Positions 26,201 to 34,728 of a stretch of DNA of 44,710 nt are shown here, one piece after another. The notes under the pieces are model-generated. The model searched no databases and was not told the origin of the DNA. It saw nothing but the letters and a program-made list of their open reading frames with translations. Location of the stretch: positions 1 to 44,710 of the forward strand of contig NZ_PYWX01000025.1 of assembly GCF_003031675.1 (NCBI RefSeq). Reading direction: 5' to 3'. Position 1 is the stretch's first letter. Every line of letters begins with the position of its first letter. The position numbers were made by a program, and so were the translations under genes. Source of the DNA: Pseudomonas palleroniana (lineage in GTDB: Bacteria > Pseudomonadota > Gammaproteobacteria > Pseudomonadales > Pseudomonadaceae).

Positions 26201-26872
26201 GTTTCACAAGTATTTATTTACAGCACCATTGGCAACGCTTTTCTTGGTAGCTTTACTAGCTACCAAAGTCATTGGCCTGAGGGATTACTTGCAAACGCCG
26301 ACAACACAAAAGTATACGTATCCATCGGCCAAAATGCATTTGATGTATACAATGTAGAGCCGTACAACCTAAGGAAACGCATCAGTATTGCGCATCGCCC
26401 GCACACCATATTTGCAGATTTAAAAAGAGAACAAATATATGTCCAAACGCAAACCATAGGAGCCAATTACTTTCTTAGATTTGACCCAAATGGCGACACA
26501 TTCCTAAATAACACGCCCGACCTTGGTGGAAAACCCAGGGCAATATCTTTTCACGGTAGCCGTCCAAGGGCCTGTTACACAACAGACACTACGGTCGGTT
26601 TCCTTAATACGTCATTGAACACAATTGCTGGCGAACTGACAGGCTTTGCAAAAGCATATGGCGTAGCCTGCCACCCTACTCTTAACCTGGCGTATGTGGC
26701 TGATAGTCTGCAGCATACAGTTACCGTTATTGACACCAGCACCGACTCACCGAAAGAGCTATATAAACTAAGCGAGTTCAATGCCCCTACCGACGTTCTG
26801 GCTTCACCTGATGGCAAGCGTGTCTACGTCATCAACTATGCGGCTGAGGTCATTTCAGTCATCCGTACTTAA
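23276..26872 (+). CDS. Giant Ig-like repeat protein with C-terminal beta-propeller (island gene 2)
   Basis: A 1198-residue paralogue of the preceding gene, longer at the N-terminus (about 60 extra Pro/Asp/Thr-rich residues before L-P-L-Y-I-P-G-L). The same modules follow: I-I-D-E-V-G-N near residue 298, G-x-L-x-P-x-x-L repeats, then V-S-A-A-E-F-I-A-R-K (matching T-T-Q-E-F-A-A-R-R in the paralogue). From about 900 a YVTN-type propeller (I-T-P-D-S-N-K-L-Y-V-T-N) runs to the end. There is no signal peptide. ATG 23276 has AAAGGA 8 bases upstream and is preferred to the open frame back to 23225. Base composition of the propeller part (about 26000-26700) is clearly lower in GC than the rest. Function unknown. 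Confidence 0.9.
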   Translation: MNQLIDSPADTSDQLPALYPTRPAPASSTDPTQPDLNPNYFVPALDSDDPVTASSFSSMPFHNLPLYIPGLTQKVVEYDGGINLAALEVNLEKGLLCALLPYLGMAALDFIEVFCNDLVVPVARHIVTQDDVDAARIIPLYINRTRLPDGPADPVFMRLTRVGGGQEETPKLRLKVDTVRPAGINPNPGQSYNANLPAIEVPPDIREYGVTQDAANNGVPFTIPFYPVNDTQSPRTYRAARDRIRLSIGGHIFVYTVTEGEAAGRDPITIILHAGFWATVGSGSHVCEYQIIDEVGNASDGWSPSFVLIVQINDGSEPLLIAAYIDEENPEGVLDHDSLNGADATIRVFVRNHQYAVGDVIRARINGRAQDGTPIITYHDSAPLTSTTVLQISIRLANEVVQALIGGKLQLTYQRIRPGVPDRGSDSSILQVIGTALPGGLLAPHIIEANGGILDPQTLFFNAELYKYPGQGAHDLVTLVMVGTRANGNNFYQEVDEVAGTDNILFFIPNGPDGPIAKLEGGTLRLYCRVTSADGSETRTSPDVTYAVGEPAATLKEVVILQAPGPLYQFDPEKSLGNANIQVSPDPDIQANDTIHLHCEGDTAGGTPAVQDFLVTGAWVGRTIPFTLLRQYIIPNNIMRIYYRRTRDNEPTRFSHEVQMKVGAKLELAPPIVLEATKTGDNTAELNPRHTESPPVVTIRVISDKFPPTADIKLFIIGIPNGIGQPDIAMKPARPEPGTNYVSFTVPNRFVAAYFGGTCTLYYNLLEDGKTTKSEELTLSVSEYTQDELDLLSIPEAQDNRIVKSEGNHVQIDAWAYFAQAQQVFIDLESSTNLALRTGTQVSAAEFIARKTTDLIPAAYVQKLLANDVLEVKARVSMDGTGNKDTAIALKPVSYSIAGQAEIIGTIPVGKGPQLMAITPDSNKLYVTNILSSTTTVINTQTQKVETTLATPGCYGVSVSKDGTRVYISRTSSQVVSQVFIYSTIGNAFLGSFTSYQSHWPEGLLANADNTKVYVSIGQNAFDVYNVEPYNLRKRISIAHRPHTIFADLKREQIYVQTQTIGANYFLRFDPNGDTFLNNTPDLGGKPRAISFHGSRPRACYTTDTTVGFLNTSLNTIAGELTGFAKAYGVACHPTLNLAYVADSLQHTVTVIDTSTDSPKELYKLSEFNAPTDVLASPDGKRVYVINYAAEVISVIRT

Positions 26873-26890
26873 TTAATCAACACCCAAAAA

Positions 26891-26922
26891 AAAGCCCCGT
26901 ATTAACCAATACGGGGCTTTTT
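26891..26922. terminator. Bidirectional terminator between island gene 2 and the autotransporter
   Basis: A 13-bp perfect stem (AAAGCCCCGTATT, 26891-26903, with 26908-26920) and a 4-base loop are flanked by an A-run and a T-run. It terminates the + gene ending at 26872 and the - gene ending at 26950. Confidence 0.92.
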
Positions 26923-26949
26923 CATACTTCACGCTAAACGCTCACACCC

Positions 26950-29238
26950 TTAGAAATCGTAACGCACCCCCACATTCACCCCCCAAGGCTGGTCAATGTT
27001 CTTGCCCATGCTGCGTTCCACATCGGCATGCACCTTCCAGTTCTTCGACACGGCCATTGCCACGCCCGCCGCCATTTCAACCCGGGTACCCGACAGGTCG
27101 TTGTTGAAGCTGTTGCCGTTCACCGAGACTTTGTTGCTCTGGTTGAACTCATGGGCAACCGCGGTACGCAGGTACGGCTGCAGCACGCTGCCACCGTCCA
27201 GCTGGATATCACGCCCGGCGGTCACACCGGCCTTGCCCACCACCGAAGCGGTACGCGGGCCTTTGGCTTGCAGGCCGTTGTCCAGCTCATAGCTTTGGCT
27301 CTGGATGATTGCGGTGTTCAGTTGACCGTAAGGTTCAACGAAGAAGCCATCGTCCAGCTTGATGTGCCGGCCCACTTCCGCCGAAGCGGTAACCGCGTTC
27401 TGCGTGTAGTTGCCCTTGGCTTTTTTACCGTCGCTCATGGCCACGTTGGACTCGTTGTGCAAACGGTTGAACTTGAGCACGCCATCGAAGTAGAAGCCGC
27501 TTTCAGCGTCCAGCCAAGTGGCGTAGGCACCGGCGTAGTAGCTGTTGACGGTGGCTTTGCTGCCACGGCCCAGGTCCAGGTCCGACGTGCTGTGACCCGC
27601 CAGGAAGCCGGCCAGCCATTGGCCATCGCCGCCCGACAGTGGTGTGTCCGCACCCAGGGTGAAACCGCGTTGGTTCTGGTTGTACTGCACTCCTTTATTG
27701 CGGTTGTCCACTTCGAACTTGTTGCCGTACGCACGGCTCCACAGCCCGCTCGACTTGCCATCGCTGTGACGCAACTCACCCATGCGCGTACGCAGGTTGG
27801 TCATTTCACCATACAGTGCGCTCGGCGCCGCGTTGGCCAAGGCCAGCACGGAGTTGGTGCTTGGGCTGATGACCTTGCTGCCCGGGTCCAGCAACCAGTC
27901 CTTGCCTTCGTTGTCCTCAACCAGGCTGTAGGAGTAAGTACCGACATCCACGCGATCCCCCACGAGGCTGAACTTCGCGCCGCCATCTTCGGTGTGCACC
28001 ACGTGCAGGCGGTCTTCACTCAACGGGTCGGCCCCGCTGCTGGCGATCAACAGCTTGTGGTCACCCGAGGACGTGCCGGTGACATTGAGGAAGTCGCCGG
28101 TCAGGGTGGAGAAGTCCGCACTCATGATGAAGGTGCCATTGCCCGACAGGTTGGCCACATCCAACTGGTAGAACGTGCCGGTGTCACCGAACTTGACGTT
28201 ACCGCCGCTCAACGACAGGTCGCCCACCTGTTGGTTGTCGACCATCACCCAGGTAGCGTCGCTGTTGATCGCCAGTTTGTCGACGTTCTCCAGGCGGCCG
28301 GTGAGTACCGCGCCATTGTTCAAGCCCACGCTGGCGGTGCCGCCGTTGTTGATCACATCGCCATTCATAACGGCGTGGTCAAGGTTCAGGTCCAGGGCGC
28401 TGCCCGCGCCCACTTGGATGTTGCCGGCCAGGGCGCTGTTGTTGACGCGCATGTTAGCCGAACCACCATTGGCAAGCTCCAGCATGTTGCCGTTCTGCCC
28501 CTGCAAGGTGGAGCCATTTTTAACGTCGATTTCAGCCGTTACGGGCCCCAGCACACTGATCGCCGGACCGTTGAGCCCGACAACCCGCGAACCATCCAGG
28601 GTCAACTGAGGCACTTGAGTCGCAGTAGCACTATCAAGCGTCATGACGACACCCGTAGTAGCGCCGGTAATTTCACTGCCTGTCGCGATCGCCGAACCAC
28701 TGAGCAACCTCAGGCCCTGCTGGCTTTGGCCCGTCAGCGACGTGTTGTGCAACTCCAACAGGCTGTGGGCCGTGACGTTGGCGCCGTAGGTCGCCCCCGT
28801 GATCTCGCTGTCGTTGACCTGGGCATGCGAACCTGTGGTCGAACTCGCCTCGCGAGCCACGTTCAAGCCACCGTTCGTGTAGCTGGTAATACGCATACCA
28901 GAGATCACTGCATTTGAATTGCTGAGCGCAATCGCCGCCTGGGAGCCATGGACGGACGTCACGTTGGCGCCTGTCAAGGTCAGCGCTGATCCGTCGGTGG
29001 CGCTGATTTCTTTAACCGTTGCGCCGGTATGAACATTCAGCGTCGCACCGTTTCTAGCAATGTAGTCGGTGGCGCCTGTTCCAGAGTAGACGTCTAGTTT
29101 GCCGCTACCGACGTTACCGTCGACTACGATAGCTGAAAGCGCCTGTTCGCTTAACAGGTACAGTGGCGCAATCGCCATCAGTTTGACGAAGGACGATAAA
29201 CGCGAATAACGAAACGGAAGAGCAGTAATGGAAGTCAT
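26950..29238 (-). CDS. Autotransporter (type Va) with pertactin-like passenger
   Basis: A 762-residue classical autotransporter. An N-terminal signal region is long and has an extended basic/aromatic start (about 1-36, ending E-Q-A-L-S-A). The passenger (about 37-450) is Gly/Asn/Ser-rich with repeated short strands (S-x-I-T-G-A-T) predicting a right-handed beta-helix, then a pertactin-like junction (L-V-E-D-N-E-G-K-D-W-L-L). The barrel domain (about 500-762) ends in the canonical V-R-Y-D-F with terminal Phe. No protease triad or obvious catalytic motif was seen, so it is more likely an adhesin than an enzyme. Its promoter region (29239-29395) shows no lux-box-like palindrome with correct spacing. 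Confidence 0.92.
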   Translation of the reverse strand: MTSITALPFRYSRLSSFVKLMAIAPLYLLSEQALSAIVVDGNVGSGKLDVYSGTGATDYIARNGATLNVHTGATVKEISATDGSALTLTGANVTSVHGSQAAIALSNSNAVISGMRITSYTNGGLNVAREASSTTGSHAQVNDSEITGATYGANVTAHSLLELHNTSLTGQSQQGLRLLSGSAIATGSEITGATTGVVMTLDSATATQVPQLTLDGSRVVGLNGPAISVLGPVTAEIDVKNGSTLQGQNGNMLELANGGSANMRVNNSALAGNIQVGAGSALDLNLDHAVMNGDVINNGGTASVGLNNGAVLTGRLENVDKLAINSDATWVMVDNQQVGDLSLSGGNVKFGDTGTFYQLDVANLSGNGTFIMSADFSTLTGDFLNVTGTSSGDHKLLIASSGADPLSEDRLHVVHTEDGGAKFSLVGDRVDVGTYSYSLVEDNEGKDWLLDPGSKVISPSTNSVLALANAAPSALYGEMTNLRTRMGELRHSDGKSSGLWSRAYGNKFEVDNRNKGVQYNQNQRGFTLGADTPLSGGDGQWLAGFLAGHSTSDLDLGRGSKATVNSYYAGAYATWLDAESGFYFDGVLKFNRLHNESNVAMSDGKKAKGNYTQNAVTASAEVGRHIKLDDGFFVEPYGQLNTAIIQSQSYELDNGLQAKGPRTASVVGKAGVTAGRDIQLDGGSVLQPYLRTAVAHEFNQSNKVSVNGNSFNNDLSGTRVEMAAGVAMAVSKNWKVHADVERSMGKNIDQPWGVNVGVRYDF

Positions 29239-29390
29239 GTCATGTAGCCTCAGAATAAATACCAGTTCGAACCCGGACCCCGTATCGAATAGGTTTCCGT
29301 TTTCACGGCGCAGAGACTAATGATCTGATTTCCCTAAGCGTGTAGGACTTTCCTTAATGACGCGTCTGTAGCGACGACAGGTCAGTGGAT

Positions 29391-29432
29391 AAAAAACGGC
29401 CCCACCTGCCTCACAGAGACAGGCGGGGCCGT
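29391..29432 (-). terminator. Terminator of the 641-aa island gene
   Basis: Arms 29396-29411 and 29417-29432 (ACGGCCCC and GGGGCCGT at the base, with the stem extended by CCTG/CAGG) form a long hairpin. On the minus strand it is followed by a run of six T. It lies just after the stop of the gene at 29438-31363. Confidence 0.85.
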
Positions 29433-29437
29433 ACTAA

Positions 29438-31363
29438 TCAAAGCGTACCGCGACGTGTTGCCCCGGGAACACAGGTGGGCGGCGAGCCAGTGGAAAGCAG
29501 ATCCCAGGCAGCCCTCACCTCATCGGATTGGCCTCGATCGCCAGTCGAAGGTCGCAAGAGTTTCCAACGTATACCGATGTAACCTCGAGCTTGAGTCCCC
29601 GTGAAGTCCTCGAACCAGGCTTTCAGGTGCATCGGCACGATCAAACCATTGTTGACATCGGAGCTGGTGAGGGTGAATTCAGGACTCACAATGGGGTTTC
29701 CGACAGGCATACCGACGGGCGTTGCGAAAGCATACCTGACCGCTTCAACCGTGACCTTGTCGTCAATTTCGAGCGTTCCTGGGTCCAGAATCCTGATAGG
29801 AACAGACTCCCAGGGCACGTGATCGCAATTGATGAAATAGCTGAAGTTCGGGTTGCCTGTAATGGGTTGAGCCTTGTCGAAAATAGCCAGCCCCAGACCC
29901 GATAGATTGAAGATCTCCACGATCACATCTTGATGCACCGAATGCTTGTAATTGACCGCATTGCGGATGATGCAGTAGGTATCAATGGTACCGTTGCCCA
30001 CGGCATCGATATCGGCCCAAGCGACGGTAAAGGGTACCAGGAAACCAGCACCTTCCGAGCCCGTCACTGGGTAAGTGGCGACAACGTTGCCTGAATAGAC
30101 GAAATCAATGAAAACGCCCACAACCAAACCGGTTGGTAACGGGAAACTGACCGTTGCATCAAAGCCGCGGTCTTTCTCGGAGAGACGGTTGGGAGGGCTG
30201 GGCAGCGGCCCACCACCGGTGAGCGCAGGCGCGGCAATGGCAGGGTCTACAGGCCCTTCGCCAGGGTTTGAGACCCCAGGTTCTCGTAGGTCAACTTCTG
30301 TTTGTACAATCGTCGCAGGGAAGGTTGAACCGTCCAGGCGATTTATAACAAGTGCGATATTCGCATCGTAAAACTCCCCTGGTATAGCGATGGGCGCAAA
30401 GCCGACGGGGATATCCAGTGGGAAAGTGCCCATGCCAATCGGTTGGTTATAGACCTCTGCCCCCTCCCACATCACCACCAGCCTGTCACTGGGCAAGTGG
30501 CCGGTCAGACCTTGCAGGCGTATCGTCACACCGTTACGGGCCTCCTCCTTATCCACCAACGGGCCTTCCAGCACCGAAATCAGGCCGAATACCGGTGGCT
30601 CGTTAAGGCTGACCCGTACATAGCTCGGAAGAGAAAGATTCGTAGTGTTAAAGGCACGGTCCGTCAGATTGTAAGTCACCTCGATTTCACCTGGCTTTTC
30701 CAGGATCACCGCCGTTGGAATGATGCCGTCGATAGCTCCTGTCGGCGGCACAGCATCTTCGATGGCAGTGACGGAAGTCCCGACATACACACTATAGGTA
30801 TCGCCACCACGACGGTCCGCCGGGGTGGGGATGGTGAATCCCAGGCCGGTTTTACCTACTAGAAAAGCGGGAGTCAGTTGCGAACCATAATCTTCGAACT
30901 GGATCCTGGCAGGTTGAGCACCGTAATTAGGATCCTGCGCATCCACGTAAACCCGGATGAGATTGTAGTTAATATCATTACCGCTGGCATTGCGCACATG
31001 CACTCGAATGTCTTTGATACCGTGGACCTGCAACAATGATTTAGGCCCGAGGTCCACGATAACCGGGTTTGGAAGTGCCACGGCCGTCTCGTAGGTGTCA
31101 ATGTAGACTGCCCTGTCATTCACAAATATTGTGAGTGTTTCGAACTGTTCCAGGATCCCTCGTGGCCATGGCGTAATACTCAGCTGAATCCCTTCCAATT
31201 GCATCGTACGGGTCACGATATTGCGGTGAGTATCTCCGACAATAGCAGGCAATAAACCGGGGATCTGCGGCGCGGGTTGAAGCGAGGGATTATCTGGCGG
31301 ATCTTCCCAATCCTCCAGGGGGCTTTCTGATTTGACAGCAGGTTCATGGGGCTTACTGGACAT
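29438..31363 (-). CDS. Large Ig-like repeat protein without propeller (island gene 3)
   Basis: A 641-residue protein of unknown function related to the two giant genes. The N-terminal tail is Pro/Glu/Asp-rich (1-30), then P-Q-I-P-G-L-L-P and a ~120-residue module ending V-Y-V-D-A-Q-D-P-N-Y-G, the counterpart of V-K-V-D-T-V-P-P. Further beta-rich modules of ~130-150 residues follow, with recurring D-x-V-x-V-x-W-E/V-E-A segments. There is no signal peptide, TM helix or propeller. The start ATG 31363 has a strong AGGAG upstream. A perfect 18-bp palindrome (box C) lies 159 bp before the start. It is transcribed away from gene 4. Confidence 0.85.
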   Translation of the reverse strand: MSSKPHEPAVKSESPLEDWEDPPDNPSLQPAPQIPGLLPAIVGDTHRNIVTRTMQLEGIQLSITPWPRGILEQFETLTIFVNDRAVYIDTYETAVALPNPVIVDLGPKSLLQVHGIKDIRVHVRNASGNDINYNLIRVYVDAQDPNYGAQPARIQFEDYGSQLTPAFLVGKTGLGFTIPTPADRRGGDTYSVYVGTSVTAIEDAVPPTGAIDGIIPTAVILEKPGEIEVTYNLTDRAFNTTNLSLPSYVRVSLNEPPVFGLISVLEGPLVDKEEARNGVTIRLQGLTGHLPSDRLVVMWEGAEVYNQPIGMGTFPLDIPVGFAPIAIPGEFYDANIALVINRLDGSTFPATIVQTEVDLREPGVSNPGEGPVDPAIAAPALTGGGPLPSPPNRLSEKDRGFDATVSFPLPTGLVVGVFIDFVYSGNVVATYPVTGSEGAGFLVPFTVAWADIDAVGNGTIDTYCIIRNAVNYKHSVHQDVIVEIFNLSGLGLAIFDKAQPITGNPNFSYFINCDHVPWESVPIRILDPGTLEIDDKVTVEAVRYAFATPVGMPVGNPIVSPEFTLTSSDVNNGLIVPMHLKAWFEDFTGTQARGYIGIRWKLLRPSTGDRGQSDEVRAAWDLLSTGSPPTCVPGATRRGTL

Positions 31364-31522
31364 GATTCAAACTCCTCATACGAATAAGTATCTGTCCGGG
31401 CATAAAACGACTGCATGACACACCCGGTGTAATTGCTTAAACAAACAACCAACCATCACCTTGTCTGGTTCTACAAACTCGTTGATGTCTCGTTCATTAG
31501 AGAGCATTTTTGGGCGACGCAT

Positions 31523-31542
31523 AACTGTCAAACTTGACAGTA
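31523..31542 (-). promoter_or_regulatory. Lux-box-like palindrome C, before the 641-aa gene
   Basis: In gene direction it reads TACTGTCAAGTTTGACAGTT. ACTGTCAA and TTGACAGT are perfect 8-bp inverted arms around a 2-bp centre, the most symmetric of the five copies. It lies in the 216-bp gap between island genes 4 and 3. Confidence 0.65.
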
Positions 31543-31579
31543 CTCACCACTCGCTCACTTCACTGAACCCTTGAATAAA

Positions 31580-33670
31580 TCAGGCGAGCCTTTCATCCTG
31601 ACGAAGCGTTTTAATGTCATCCGACAGGCAAGGTTCTGCACCACCAGGTCGGATCAACGTGATGAAGACCAGCGCGGGGCGGGAATAGCCCATACCCCCT
31701 CCCGCCGGCTTGATGACCTGGTAGCGCGCAACGGCAGAGCCGTGCCGAGGGTTGGTCTGCCCTTGGGGCGGTTTCACCAACCCCGGATTACGAATGAAGG
31801 GATCGAACGGAACCCTGAACTCATACCCATTGCGGGCCTCATCGGCAGTCAACACATGTGAAAAGGTCGCTATGGTTTCTGGCATCACGCCACTGGGATG
31901 ACCATTGGGGTTCGCATAGCTTGCCCATTCCAGACGGACCTCATCCCCCGCCTCCAGTCTGTCTTCATCCCCGGGAATCAAGACCCCCGCACCATTTACC
32001 CAAGGTCGCAGTGGGCAACTGATAAAGCCAGAATCAGGCCCTGGCCCATAGTTGACCCCAACGTACACAAGGTTTTTCAGCCCGACGATAGGGATGACAT
32101 TGACGAGCACCGCCGTATCAGGCGCGCGCTGGCGGTTGACCCCGTTGAAAGTCCAATAGAAGAAAGGAATGACACCGCCGGAGCCGACGATCAATTCGAC
32201 AATATCCCAGTCGACCAAAAACTCGACTTCCTGACCGGCGACATCTCCTTGCTGCACGGGATAAGTCGCAACGGGTGAAGGGTGGGTATCTATCATCAAC
32301 TCCAGGATGTGCCCTACCACAGGCCCGTCCGGCAACGGCGCTACGACCCGCACAGGTAGACCCACATCATTGATCGTCAACAGGTTGTCACCGTCTCTCC
32401 CCTTGACGGTGACCCTGCCCAGCAAGGCGTTGATCGGATCCGGATTGTCAGGGCTTACCGCCCCGAAAACCGTGAGGTCGACCGGCACGAAGCGTGGTTG
32501 CGACGGCCGTGTTGGCGACGTGCCGCGCTGCCAGGTGTAGTCTGCCCGGACAACCCCCGGCGTGAACTCGTAGCCACCGCTTGCAAGAAGTGAATAAGGA
32601 ATGGGGACACGGATGGGCCAGACCTGAACATCAGCAATTACGATTGGGTCCAGGGCAATCAGGTCCCAAAAGGGCTGCAAAATATCCCCGGCGATGGAGC
32701 CGACCACCTCAAGGATGTTCATATACACCCCCCCCGGTTGACGGGCGTCGGCCAGGTTTATGAGCCCATCCTCCAACTGCGGCAGTTGCACCGGGCGTAG
32801 GTCAGTAGGTGTAGTTACCAGGTTGATAAACAAGGGGGCAATGAAAGATGGCCCGGACTCACGACCAGAGCGATCAGTAAGAAAATAAAAAACGTTATAT
32901 TCCTTACCCGTCTGCAGGCCACGCAGGAGATCCCCTGGAAGAAACACTGTTACCGGTGCTCCGTTTTTGTGTGCCTGAGTGATTTCGGTAGTGGCAACGA
33001 TGCCCTGTCGTCGGTCATGTTTGCGCGGCGAACGTACCGAAGGTAAAAGCGCGATATAAGTCTCGACCTTATCGCCCAGTCGCATATCCAACCAGGCAGG
33101 TACAGTGGGGGAGACGATCGTTGCCACCACCCCGCCGTTGTTGGCAGGGTCATCCAGATAGGGGTCGTCGACACCGTTTGCTTCGACCTCCGGCGGAAAA
33201 CGAAGACGCGGACCTCGTTGCCCCTGATTGGGCCCGACCTTGTCACTGTCCAGCACTGTTACGAAAGAAGGTTCGGAGGGGTTTCCACTGGACTCTCTCA
33301 AGGTCACTCGGTAGTACACGTCATGCAGGCCGGGAGCGTCCATAAAATGAGAGGGGACAAAGCCATCGGCGTCGGGAAGATCGTTCTCGTCATAGGGATA
33401 TTCCAGGAACTTGGTATCAAACGGAACAGTGGCGTTGTTCCAATACCAACGCACACCAGTTATATCTCCCGGCTGCAGAAAGGTACTTCCGCCCCATAGA
33501 ACAGGCACCAAAACCCGCAACCCCGTACTTTGAAAGGGCACTGGGATTTTATGACCGTTGTCGTCTGGCATGAGCGGTAATGCATCGGGTACGTCCGGTG
33601 CATCAAGCATATTAACGCCAAGGACTTTGGTGCTGGTGAGCGTGGAGTCGTGTCCATTGGATTTTGGCAT
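31580..33670 (-). CDS. Large Ig-like repeat protein without propeller (island gene 4)
   Basis: A 696-residue protein of unknown function, same style as island gene 3. It starts M-P-K-S-N-G, followed by a Pro/Asp-rich N-terminus with P-L-M-P-D-D-N-G. The first module has G-D-I-T-G-V-R-W-Y-W-N-N ... L-H-D-V-Y-Y-R-V-T-L, ending V-L-D-S-D-K-V-G-P. At least three further beta-sandwich-like modules (G-D-K-V-E-T-Y-I; G-D-E-V-R-L-E-W-A) follow. It has no signal peptide or propeller. ATG 33670 is chosen for its AGGAG; the frame extends six codons further without a ribosome site. Lux-box-like palindrome D lies 107 bp upstream. Confidence 0.85.
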   Translation of the reverse strand: MPKSNGHDSTLTSTKVLGVNMLDAPDVPDALPLMPDDNGHKIPVPFQSTGLRVLVPVLWGGSTFLQPGDITGVRWYWNNATVPFDTKFLEYPYDENDLPDADGFVPSHFMDAPGLHDVYYRVTLRESSGNPSEPSFVTVLDSDKVGPNQGQRGPRLRFPPEVEANGVDDPYLDDPANNGGVVATIVSPTVPAWLDMRLGDKVETYIALLPSVRSPRKHDRRQGIVATTEITQAHKNGAPVTVFLPGDLLRGLQTGKEYNVFYFLTDRSGRESGPSFIAPLFINLVTTPTDLRPVQLPQLEDGLINLADARQPGGVYMNILEVVGSIAGDILQPFWDLIALDPIVIADVQVWPIRVPIPYSLLASGGYEFTPGVVRADYTWQRGTSPTRPSQPRFVPVDLTVFGAVSPDNPDPINALLGRVTVKGRDGDNLLTINDVGLPVRVVAPLPDGPVVGHILELMIDTHPSPVATYPVQQGDVAGQEVEFLVDWDIVELIVGSGGVIPFFYWTFNGVNRQRAPDTAVLVNVIPIVGLKNLVYVGVNYGPGPDSGFISCPLRPWVNGAGVLIPGDEDRLEAGDEVRLEWASYANPNGHPSGVMPETIATFSHVLTADEARNGYEFRVPFDPFIRNPGLVKPPQGQTNPRHGSAVARYQVIKPAGGGMGYSRPALVFITLIRPGGAEPCLSDDIKTLRQDERLA

Positions 33671-33777
33671 GTCTAGTCTCCTGGGCAATTAGCAATGAGC
33701 CACCGTCGACCATGACCTGCTGCTTGCCAGATCCTGTGGTCGGGAAGATTAGTTAATGCCTTTCTGCTGAGGGGGGA

Positions 33778-33797
33778 TACTGTCAGAACTAACAGGT
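33778..33797 (-). promoter_or_regulatory. Lux-box-like palindrome D, before the 696-aa gene
   Basis: In gene direction it reads ACCTGTTAGTTCTGACAGTA. It matches the lasB operator 1 las box, as recalled, at 15 of 20 positions, including the central AGTTCTG. It is in the 230-bp gap between ung and island gene 4, which shows nothing else of note except a GC-rich hairpin near 33872-33892 after ung. Confidence 0.6.
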
Positions 33798-33900
33798 AAC
33801 GGCGGGCACCGAAGCCCTCCACCAAGTTGAGCCCCATTGCCAACTATTGATAAAACAACAAGTTACAAAGGCCGGAGCGGCGTTGCACCGCCCCAGTGAT

Positions 33901-34593
33901 TCAGACCAACGGCACCCGCCAATCAATCGGCGTCTCGCCATTCTGCTCAAGAAACTTGTTGGCACGGCTGAAGTGCCCGCACCCCAGGAACCCGCGATAC
34001 GCCGACAACGGCGAGGGATGCACCGAGGTCAGCACCAGATGCTTGGTGGCATCGATCAGCTTCTGCTTGCTCTGGGCGTGCGCGCCCCACAGCAGGAACA
34101 CCAGGTGCGGCTGGTGCTGGCTGACCACTTCGATAATCCGATCGGTAAAGAACTGCCAGCCCTTGCCCGCATGGGCGTTGGCATTGGCGCGCTCGACGGT
34201 CATGGTGGTGTTGAGCAGCAGCACGCCCTGGTCGGCCCAGCTTTGCAGGCAGCCGTGGTTGGGGATGTCGATGTTCAGGTCGCGCTTGAGCTCTTTATAG
34301 ATATTGACCAGCGACGGCGGCGTCGGCACGCCCGGTTGTACCGAGAAGCACAGGCCATGGGCCTGGCCGGGGCCGTGGTACGGGTCTTGGCCCAGGATCA
34401 CCACCTTGACCTGGTCCAGCGGCGTGGAATTGAGCGCATTGAAAATCAGCGGGCCTGGCGGGTAGATCTCTTTGCCGGCCGCATGTTCCTGACGCAGGAA
34501 CTCGCGCAACTGGGCCATGTAGGGCTGTTCGAATTCGTCGCGCAGGGCGTGTTTCCAGCTGGGTTCGAGTTTGATACGGTCGCCGTCGGTCAT
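33901..34593 (-). CDS. ung: Uracil-DNA glycosylase
   Basis: A 230-residue family-1 uracil-DNA glycosylase, which removes uracil from DNA in base excision repair. The catalytic loop G-Q-D-P-Y-H-G has the water-activating D70, and the minor-groove loop H-P-S-P-L-S has H192. Length is typical. The start is ATG 34593. From memory it lies next to the abrB/tct genes in P. aeruginosa; here 14 kb of island separates them. Confidence 0.97.
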   Translation of the reverse strand: MTDGDRIKLEPSWKHALRDEFEQPYMAQLREFLRQEHAAGKEIYPPGPLIFNALNSTPLDQVKVVILGQDPYHGPGQAHGLCFSVQPGVPTPPSLVNIYKELKRDLNIDIPNHGCLQSWADQGVLLLNTTMTVERANANAHAGKGWQFFTDRIIEVVSQHQPHLVFLLWGAHAQSKQKLIDATKHLVLTSVHPSPLSAYRGFLGCGHFSRANKFLEQNGETPIDWRVPLV

Positions 34594-34728
34594 CGTGCAC
34601 GTGTCTTGTCAAAAGAATGAAGCGAACCCTAGGAAAGCCCACTCCGCTTGTCAATTGATCTGACACACCACCGGCACTTTCCTACCCAGCGATCATACTG
34701 ATCTTCCAACCTATCGATTGAGGTCACG

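Noticed and set aside
27028..28917. 629-residue open frame on the plus strand
   Set aside because: It is the reverse-strand shadow of the autotransporter gene, which has a signal peptide, a barrel domain and the terminal Phe. The shadow lacks any ribosome site or recognisable domain.
29364..29380. CTGTAGCGACGACAG upstream of the autotransporter as a sixth lux-box-like site
   Set aside because: The spacing between CTGT and ACAG is 7, not 8, and the inner bases lack the CA...TN pattern of the five others.
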